A DNA stretch of 64,000 bases from Candidatus Woesearchaeota archaeon (GTDB taxonomy: Archaea > Nanobdellota > Nanobdellia > Woesearchaeales > B29-G15): positions 1 to 64,000 of the forward strand of contig JAFCCU010000003.1 in NCBI GenBank assembly GCA_017610005.1, read 5' to 3'. The first letter of the stretch is position 1, and each line of letters opens with the position of its first letter. Below, in pieces: positions 57,004 to 64,000 of this stretch. The position numbers were made by a program, and so were the translations under genes. The notes beneath the pieces were generated by a model. The model had not been told where the DNA came from, ran no database searches, and saw only the letters and a program-made list of their open reading frames with translations.

Positions 57004-58608
57004 ATGGGGCAGGTTGAGGATTTTATGAAGGCTGCAGTTCCCGGCCAAATTGAACGTTTTCTAATTCCATGGTTAAAAGTTCAATCTGTTACAGAAAATG
57101 AAGAAGCCTGCCGGCAAGCTGCTGAAATGTTAAAAGTTGAACTTCAAGGTATTGAATTTGAATCAAGGTTAATTGAGCTTGATTCAAAAAATCCTCTTGT
57201 CTACGCTGATATGGATGCTGGAGCAGACATTACAGTTTTATTATATGGCCATTATGATGTTGGGCCCATTACTCATCCTGAACAGTGGGTTATTGATGAT
57301 GTAATGATCGATGGTTTTGACCCAAGAATCCATAATGATGCAATTGTCGGAAGAGGAAATAGCAAAGCTCAAGCATTTATGCACATTATGGCTTTTCGCT
57401 ATTTCCAACAGTTTGGATGGCCTGCTAATGTGAAGTTATTAATCGAAGGAAATGGAGAAGGAGAGGACCCCAATATTGATGACTGGGTAAAAGAAAATCG
57501 AGATTTGCTTAATGCTGATCTTGTCATGATCTCTGATTCTGGTCTTTTAAGGCCAGGAGTTCCTGCAATTATTGAAAGATCTAGAGGGTTTTATGCTGCA
57601 ACTTTAACAACAAAAATCCCGCATGATCTAGTGAAAATAATTCACCAATCTCATAGTTTAAAAGATTCAAAAACTACTATTGATGGATTTGATAAAGATG
57701 CAAAGATTGTAAAAGCAACAAAAGCAGTAATTGCAACTCCACCTGAACCAAGAATGGGAATAATCAGGCCCGAAAAAGGATGTTCCCAATTAGCGGCGCG
57801 CTGGTATAGACCATCAAATGATCCCTTAGGGATTATCTATGCAAATTTAAATATTACAAATGGAGGCTACACTGTCAAGATAACTTCCTGCGGCCCAAAA
57901 GAAGGACTGGATTCTGGCTCTTATGGCGGCCCTACTCAAAATGCTGGGATGAATTTAATGCACCTATTAGGATTTCTTTCAACAACCCTGGGAGATTATG
58001 AAATTGATTATATTAAATATGGAGATGGCACAACAAAACTAGCAAAAGAAGCTTATGCCCAAGTAACTTTCAAAGGGGATGTTAAAGGTATGCTTACTGC
58101 ATTTATGATGAGGCAACAATCTGCTTATCCTTTCTTAAAATTTGATATGGTTGCTGTTGAAAATAGAACTGCTTTTGTGGCCGAGTGGAATCCAGATGCA
58201 ACAGAGCCTACTGCATTATTAAGCTATAGGCTTGCGCTTGGGCAAAATCCAAAAGCAATAGGAGACTTATTATCTTCATTTGCCCATAATATCGCCCCTT
58301 CTGCTGTTATTAGAGACAATCGCTCAAATATGCCTTATGTACTTGATCCCGGCAATCCATTCTTAAAAGCTGTTCAAGAAGGACTTATGCAAGGATATAA
58401 TACTAGAGAAGTGGATATGGTTGGGAAAGGGGGAAGCATCCCCAATGCAATTTTATTATCAAAAATTTTAAATGCTCCTTGTATCTTGTGGGGAATTTCA
58501 TATCCTGATGACAATTTGGAGAAGGTTGAAATTGATGGAGGAATAATGCCTGGCGCAAGATCATCAGTCTATATTTATACTAATGCAAGTTTAGTCAACT
58601 TATCTTGA
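57004..58608 (+). CDS. M20-family metallopeptidase/deacylase
   Basis: 'VLLYGHYDVGP', 'IVGRGNSKAQ', 'GNGEGEDPN'. Confidence 0.85.
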   Translation: MGQVEDFMKAAVPGQIERFLIPWLKVQSVTENEEACRQAAEMLKVELQGIEFESRLIELDSKNPLVYADMDAGADITVLLYGHYDVGPITHPEQWVIDDVMIDGFDPRIHNDAIVGRGNSKAQAFMHIMAFRYFQQFGWPANVKLLIEGNGEGEDPNIDDWVKENRDLLNADLVMISDSGLLRPGVPAIIERSRGFYAATLTTKIPHDLVKIIHQSHSLKDSKTTIDGFDKDAKIVKATKAVIATPPEPRMGIIRPEKGCSQLAARWYRPSNDPLGIIYANLNITNGGYTVKITSCGPKEGLDSGSYGGPTQNAGMNLMHLLGFLSTTLGDYEIDYIKYGDGTTKLAKEAYAQVTFKGDVKGMLTAFMMRQQSAYPFLKFDMVAVENRTAFVAEWNPDATEPTALLSYRLALGQNPKAIGDLLSSFAHNIAPSAVIRDNRSNMPYVLDPGNPFLKAVQEGLMQGYNTREVDMVGKGGSIPNAILLSKILNAPCILWGISYPDDNLEKVEIDGGIMPGARSSVYIYTNASLVNLS

Positions 58609-58645
58609 GGAATTCTTTTTAAAGGATAAATTATTTCTTTTTACC

Positions 58646-59350
58646 ATGAATGAAACTCAACGTGAAATCATATTAAAACTAATTCACACTCTAAAAGCCA
58701 CATTTACAGAGCTTTCACAAGGCGCAAAAGATTCTAACAGATTTGCATATCATATTAAAACACTTGTTGATCAAGGATTAATTAATCATGAAGGAGAGTA
58801 TTACAATTTATCTCTTAAGGGGCATCAATTATCTTCATTTATTGAAGGTGCAACTGGAGATATAGCAAAATTCCCTACTTTTTCAAATGGATTAATTGTT
58901 GAAAAAGATGGAAAATTTTTATTTCAAAAAAGACTCAAGAAGCCATTTTATGGTATCTGGGGATTAATCTCAGGTAAAATAAACTTTGGTTGGAATGTAG
59001 TTGAATGTGCCCTTCGTGATCTTGAAGAAGAAACTGGGCTTATTGCTAAAACAGGAAAAGAGATCGGTTTTTACCAAGCCAAAACTTTTGAAAATGGAAA
59101 ACTTGCATTTCACCATATGTTCTTCTTAATCCGGTTAAGTGGAATTTCTGGTGAACTGATTGAGAAAACTCATAAAGCAGAAAATGCCTGGCTAACTCTT
59201 GAAGAATTTTTTTCAAAAGACACATTCCCCTGTGAGTGGCTCCGTGATGTTGTAAATGTCAAAGATAGGTTTATTTTTTTAGAAGCAGAAAGGTTCTCTG
59301 TTAATGATAAATTTACTGAGTTTAAATTAACTAGGAATGAACTAATTTAA
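58646..59350 (+). CDS. wHTH-Nudix hydrolase fusion
   Basis: N-terminal HTH; 'GLISGKINFGWNVVECALRDLEEETGL' Nudix box. Confidence 0.85.
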   Translation: MNETQREIILKLIHTLKATFTELSQGAKDSNRFAYHIKTLVDQGLINHEGEYYNLSLKGHQLSSFIEGATGDIAKFPTFSNGLIVEKDGKFLFQKRLKKPFYGIWGLISGKINFGWNVVECALRDLEEETGLIAKTGKEIGFYQAKTFENGKLAFHHMFFLIRLSGISGELIEKTHKAENAWLTLEEFFSKDTFPCEWLRDVVNVKDRFIFLEAERFSVNDKFTEFKLTRNELI

Positions 59351-60994
59351 TTCCTGATATCTCCTATTAAAACCATCAATTGCACAACCAACTAAATCAG
59401 TTACACCTGTTGCTTCATTTATTCGCTGAGCCATTGGCTTCTCATTTCCAACTATTATCTTTCCTATCATCATCTCTCCTAAATGATGAGAATAAAGATC
59501 TTCACCCAAGGCCCCCTGAAGGGCCCGCACATAAAGGTTTCCAAGTAAGTATCCAAGCATTATTCCTTGTGTTGTATAAAATTGTGAAGATTCGAGAAAT
59601 CCTGAGGGGTGCAGTTGTACTGGATCTTCCCCCACATTCTTAGTTAATTCGGCCATCCTTAAGAAAGTTTCACCTGCTACATCTGGCCCTTGTGAATGCA
59701 AAGAATATTCGACTAGCGCCCCAGAAATATCCTTACAAAAATATAAAATATCTTCAAATAATCCGATTTTATCTGTAAGTTTGTTGCCAACACCATACTT
59801 CATTTTTAAGAAATGAGAACTTGTTGCAAGTTGTTCTTGCATTTTACTTACTACCTCTGATGCCGAATAAGGGGAATCAAAAAACTCAATGTTTTCTCCT
59901 ACTGCTTCCCTTTTTAGATATGCATCTGCAACATGCCCAGCCTCATGGGCAATTCCCTTTCTTAAAGGTTGTGCCCTAAAGCCTCCTGGATTTGCAAATA
60001 ACATAGTTAAATCATGAGCTAAAGCTGAGAGTTGGAATGTAGCAATACCTGCTTTCTTTCCTTTCCTTGCTTCAATGTCAATAAATACTCCTGGCCTTTT
60101 TGTATCTAACATATGAACAAGTAATTTTCTATCATACCCAAGCCAAGAAAAAAGATCAATTGTATCCTCAAGAATCACCCATGGGTCCTCAGAAAGGTTA
60201 AAGCTTGAGAATGGATTACAATCATCCACAATTGCATAATAATCAACTGCTTTGAATTTTCTTCTTCCGGTAATTTCCAAAAAGAGGGCATCCCTCATAG
60301 GTATTAAAACTGCCAGTAATCTATCAGCAACCTGTTCAAGATCAAGGCCTTCTGGGGCTTCATTGTAAACCCAACTTAAGTGATTGAAATCTTTAAAACC
60401 CGCTTTTCTTGATAATCCCTTCAAATTTTCAGTCTGAGGTTCTATTGCTTTTCTTATTTCTTCACATTGACAAGAAGCCTTCAAAATTCGAGTTCTTTCC
60501 CCAGAATCCCTTGAAGAATTAAAAGTATCTTTTGCCTCAATATAAGTTGGCCTTCCTGGAAGATCTAACCTCCTATTTTTATAAATATCCCCAGTAACAT
60601 TTCTTAACCGTCTTTGTTCAGGATCGGCTTTAACCCCATTCATTACAAGATCTAAAAATTGCACTTCTGCAAGCCTTAAGTCTCTTTTACTTGAAGCTCT
60701 TACATGAAACTCTTTAATAAGTTGGTTTAATATGCTATCTGGCTCAGAAAGTTCTGCTCTTCTTTTTTCTGCCCTTTTTGCTTGTTCTGACCTTGGAGAT
60801 TCAAGTCCACAATACCCTTCCAAATACCAAGGCAAATCTAATTCATCCTCAATTAAAGAACTTTCAATAAAAAGGCTTCTTAAACTTCCTCTTATTTCTG
60901 ATACAGAAAGCTGGTCAATTGGCTTTGGTAAAACTTCTAATGATTCAATAACATTATCAGTACCCCACCTAATACCTTCAAGTGAATATCTCAA
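59342..60994 (-). CDS. M3-like zinc metallopeptidase
   Basis: 'RKGIAHEAGHVADAYL' HExxH motif and downstream Glu-rich helix. Confidence 0.65.
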   Translation of the reverse strand: MRYSLEGIRWGTDNVIESLEVLPKPIDQLSVSEIRGSLRSLFIESSLIEDELDLPWYLEGYCGLESPRSEQAKRAEKRRAELSEPDSILNQLIKEFHVRASSKRDLRLAEVQFLDLVMNGVKADPEQRRLRNVTGDIYKNRRLDLPGRPTYIEAKDTFNSSRDSGERTRILKASCQCEEIRKAIEPQTENLKGLSRKAGFKDFNHLSWVYNEAPEGLDLEQVADRLLAVLIPMRDALFLEITGRRKFKAVDYYAIVDDCNPFSSFNLSEDPWVILEDTIDLFSWLGYDRKLLVHMLDTKRPGVFIDIEARKGKKAGIATFQLSALAHDLTMLFANPGGFRAQPLRKGIAHEAGHVADAYLKREAVGENIEFFDSPYSASEVVSKMQEQLATSSHFLKMKYGVGNKLTDKIGLFEDILYFCKDISGALVEYSLHSQGPDVAGETFLRMAELTKNVGEDPVQLHPSGFLESSQFYTTQGIMLGYLLGNLYVRALQGALGEDLYSHHLGEMMIGKIIVGNEKPMAQRINEATGVTDLVGCAIDGFNRRYQELN

Positions 60995-61035
60995 CCTAAA
61001 AATTAGAATTTATTCTGGATTAAAAACCTTTGCCC

Positions 61036-61371
61036 TCACAGGAAAAACTCAACATCCTTATCAGTTACTGTTACTTCTCTTGGCTTATTATCAAGGGGTC
61101 TTGATTCTGCTCTTTTTTCAAGCTTGCCCTGGTTTATTTCCATCCCTTTACTCCAAGAAACATTACCACAACGCATACAATGAAAATAAGGGCCCCATTT
61201 GCCAAATTTTACATCAAGCCACTCACCACAAATACATTTAAAACCATCTAAAGATTCGTTTTTATGTTCAAGACAAGTTGGAATTCCCTGTTCATTTTGA
61301 GTTATTGACTGCTTACCACAAAAAGGACAGTCTTGATTTCTTGATTCACCGTAACGTTTTGGGATGTGCAT
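61036..61371 (-). CDS. Zn-ribbon protein with two Cys pairs (topoisomerase-tail-like)
   Basis: CPFCGK...CLEH...CICGEW...CMRCGN. Confidence 0.65.
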   Translation of the reverse strand: MHIPKRYGESRNQDCPFCGKQSITQNEQGIPTCLEHKNESLDGFKCICGEWLDVKFGKWGPYFHCMRCGNVSWSKGMEINQGKLEKRAESRPLDNKPREVTVTDKDVEFFL

Positions 61372-61417
61372 ACTTTTCAGATTTACTGGTTGCTTATATG
61401 CTTTTTGGAGTTTTTAA

Positions 61418-61933
61418 TTACCAATGAATCTTCATTTTCTCTTGCTTTTCGAGGATTAGTCTATTTTGTAGTTGCAAATTTTCACCCATATTCCCCTCTA
61501 AAGATACAACTGCCTTTAATCTATATGGTTTACTTTTTACTCTTAAAACCCTTACCTTGAAACCATACTCTTCTAGAAGTTTTAAACATTTGAATTGATG
61601 CGCTTTTACTTGTTCATGTTCAAGTTTTATCTCAGCAAAAAAGGAGTCTTTGAGTTTGTAAACAAAAAAATCAGGGATCCCCCCTTTAAGTTCAGCCCTT
61701 AAATCATAAAGCTTCATTTTTAATTTTTTAAATAAAATTGCCTCTAGCCGATCATACTTCTTTTTTACATTTTCATAAAGGCCATAATTAACGCTCCATT
61801 CTTTGCCAAGAATCATTGTACCGCGAAAAACTTCAAAGCCTCTTTTTTGAAAATGATTTTTAGCTATTGTTTCAGATAATCCTTTTCTTGATTTGTAAGG
61901 ATAATTTCTTAATTTCAATTCTTCAATAATCAT
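61418..61933 (-). CDS. VRR-NUC-like PD-(D/E)XK nuclease
   Basis: 'GGIPDFFVYKLKDSFFAEIKLEHEQVKAHQFKCLKLLEEYGFKVRVLRV'. Confidence 0.7.
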   Translation of the reverse strand: MIIEELKLRNYPYKSRKGLSETIAKNHFQKRGFEVFRGTMILGKEWSVNYGLYENVKKKYDRLEAILFKKLKMKLYDLRAELKGGIPDFFVYKLKDSFFAEIKLEHEQVKAHQFKCLKLLEEYGFKVRVLRVKSKPYRLKAVVSLEGNMGENLQLQNRLILEKQEKMKIHW

Positions 61934-63975
61934 GACATTACCTCAATTGCCTGTTTTGATTTTCTAATAGCTTCATAAATTGTTAATTGCGCTTTACTTG
62001 GCACAAACATATTTTTGTAAAGTTTTCTTGCAAGAATAGCGTATTCTAATTTATCATAAGAGAAATTTGCTTGACCTTTTAATTTATACCTATTGCCAGG
62101 AATTTCACTTGCCTTATTGGTAATGATATATCTTGCATAGTCTCCTGGCTTAGGATTAAAACCGGCGCTCTTTAACTTTTTCATTACAACTGCTTGTGGA
62201 CTTTGAGATTTATATTCAATCTTTGTAAGCCCTCTTGTAATAATTAAATCATCCTCAACAACATTGCCTGAACTAATTCTTTGAATAACATCTTTTACAA
62301 AAGAATTACTCTTTAAAACATTAATTTCAAATTCATCTTTATCTTTTGACTTTGAAAGTTCATTTACAATTCTCAGTTGTAATTTTTTTAAAATTTCAGG
62401 TGTATCGTGTTTTCTTATATCAATCCCCCTACATTTTAATTCTCCATTTTCAAAAACCCCATAGTATCTAGTTGGCACAGGTACATCTTTATGATTAACA
62501 GATGGCCAGAACATAATCCATTTGTAAACTCCTTCTAATTTTGCTTCATAACCAAGCTCTTCTTTAATTGTTTTAATTAACTGCATAACACTTTCTTTTG
62601 TAATTCCTTTTTTCTTAACCCACAAAGAATCAACCACCCCATGCAAAACCTCAAACCCTGCGTCTTCTGCAATTTTAATTGTCTTTAGAAGTATTTCTCT
62701 AGCATATGCTTGGATTGCTTGGTGCGCTTCAATTCTTGCGAATTTACTTTTCCTAAACCCCATATAACCAAATGAAGTTACAAGTAATCCCTTAAGCGCC
62801 TGTTCTCTTTCTCTTAATCCTTGCCTTTTGTAATACTGCCTCTGTTTGATTATTGGAGCTAACACATCTGCCATAATCCCTCTTTCTTTAGTGCAAGTAT
62901 TCATATTTAACCCAGGGACTTTATTGTGATTGCAACACTTGCAATAAAGGGTCTCAGTAGAAATATTTTCATTAACCATAATACTTGGAAATAAGGATAT
63001 AAAATCAATTTCAGCGCAATTATCATGATAACCAATTACTGGCTCTAAAATTAATGAACCACGATCTGCATTAAATAGCTCAAGCCCTGATTTCCAGCGT
63101 TCAACACATCCAGAGTTTCTTGGAATTAAAAAACCATGCTTATGTGCGATGTAAAGTTGGCGGTTACTGCAGCAATAACCAATTGATCTTGCATTCGCCC
63201 CTTGGAGAGTTACAGAGCATATTCTTGCAAGTTCAAATGGATAATTAATTGTCCAAGAACCATAAAGAGTTCCCTTATGCCTAAAATGCAATCTGCCTTT
63301 TAATTTAACAGCATTGTGTTTGTAAATTGTTCTCCCATAAGTAAAATAAGATTGCCCTCTTGTTTGCAATTTATCATAGCCAAATCTTGAAAAAGAAAAT
63401 TGAGAGTTATATTTTCTTATTCTTTCAAGTAAAAAAGGCAGTTCTACCTCTCCATCTTCAGTAATGATTATGTCTGGATCTTCTTCTAAGAAATATTTCA
63501 CAAACTTCCTCAAGATTACTTCTTCAGGCAAGTTTTCAAAAATTAGATTATTATATTGAAGTTTTTTAATTCTACCAAGTGTAGATCTCCTCAAGGGCAC
63601 ACTAGTTTCTAGCTTCAAATAACACTTCTTTAATTTTGGAATATTATAAGCTTCAAAAGGATCTTCTTTAGTTGAGATTTTTCCTTCTTTTATTTTCACC
63701 TTTGCTGTAGGAAACAAGTCATTCTCAAACATGAAAAGTTCAGGTAATGGAACATCTGAATTAAATATCTCACATGAATAACCACACCACCTAATTATCT
63801 GTCCAATTAAATAACGTGTTTTAATATCTAATTTTACTTCTAAAACCCTCCTTCTTCCATTTAATGTTTTTTTAATTACAATCTTAGAACTAATTCCTTT
63901 TTCATACAAACAGTCTTTAACATATAACAATAGTTCAGCTTTTGCAAGTACATATACATTAAAACTAAATTCCAT
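61930..63975 (-). CDS. Divergent family B DNA polymerase (PolB2-like) with degenerate catalytic motifs
   Basis: Motif A 'EIDFISLFPSIMV', motif B 'REQALKGLLVTSFGYMG', motif C 'HGVVDSLWV'. Confidence 0.75.
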   Translation of the reverse strand: MEFSFNVYVLAKAELLLYVKDCLYEKGISSKIVIKKTLNGRRRVLEVKLDIKTRYLIGQIIRWCGYSCEIFNSDVPLPELFMFENDLFPTAKVKIKEGKISTKEDPFEAYNIPKLKKCYLKLETSVPLRRSTLGRIKKLQYNNLIFENLPEEVILRKFVKYFLEEDPDIIITEDGEVELPFLLERIRKYNSQFSFSRFGYDKLQTRGQSYFTYGRTIYKHNAVKLKGRLHFRHKGTLYGSWTINYPFELARICSVTLQGANARSIGYCCSNRQLYIAHKHGFLIPRNSGCVERWKSGLELFNADRGSLILEPVIGYHDNCAEIDFISLFPSIMVNENISTETLYCKCCNHNKVPGLNMNTCTKERGIMADVLAPIIKQRQYYKRQGLREREQALKGLLVTSFGYMGFRKSKFARIEAHQAIQAYAREILLKTIKIAEDAGFEVLHGVVDSLWVKKKGITKESVMQLIKTIKEELGYEAKLEGVYKWIMFWPSVNHKDVPVPTRYYGVFENGELKCRGIDIRKHDTPEILKKLQLRIVNELSKSKDKDEFEINVLKSNSFVKDVIQRISSGNVVEDDLIITRGLTKIEYKSQSPQAVVMKKLKSAGFNPKPGDYARYIITNKASEIPGNRYKLKGQANFSYDKLEYAILARKLYKNMFVPSKAQLTIYEAIRKSKQAIEVMS

Positions 63976-64000
63976 AGCAACAAACTTATTCTTGCCTTTG

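Overview
Archaeal chromosomal window, probably DPANN (Woesearchaeota/Pacearchaeota-like), judged from the exosome/proteasome superoperon, an archaeal tRNA, Bud32, SBDS and DPANN-style surface proteins. The main discovery is an apparently complete 19.3-kb casposon at 25540..44823. It is inserted at the 3' end of a tRNA-Gln(CUG) gene. It has 31-bp perfect terminal inverted repeats (25540..25570 and 44793..44823) and a perfect 14-bp target-site duplication GCTATTTCTTTTTT (25526..25539 and 44824..44837). It encodes a Cas1 'casposase' with a C-terminal HTH-like tail, family B DNA polymerase, HNH nuclease, Zn-ribbon/HTH and RHH proteins; no cas2 and no CRISPR array were found. About 12 kb of the element is one tightly overlapping minus-strand operon that looks like a composite defence island: RHH regulator, type IIG restriction-methylase, second MTase, GIY-YIG/DUF4357, mini-ATPase, PD-(D/E)XK nuclease, Cas4-like/DnaQ-like fusion (DUF2779), HamA-like and HamB-like (Hachiman-type) proteins. 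Downstream are a second partial copy of the tRNA 3' end and a Fic gene with a His->Gln active-site change, flanked by direct repeats, so the locus appears to be an integration hotspot. Other notable items are a genome-specific dispersed heptamer repeat family (ACTTCAG/ACTTCTG) that has also expanded inside bud32, a ~270-bp field of nested hairpins upstream of the tRNA, an APC permease-methyltransferase fusion, a Dph2 lacking its N-terminal domain, and a PolB homologue with degenerate catalytic motifs. All family names are assigned by reading motifs by eye; no database search was run.
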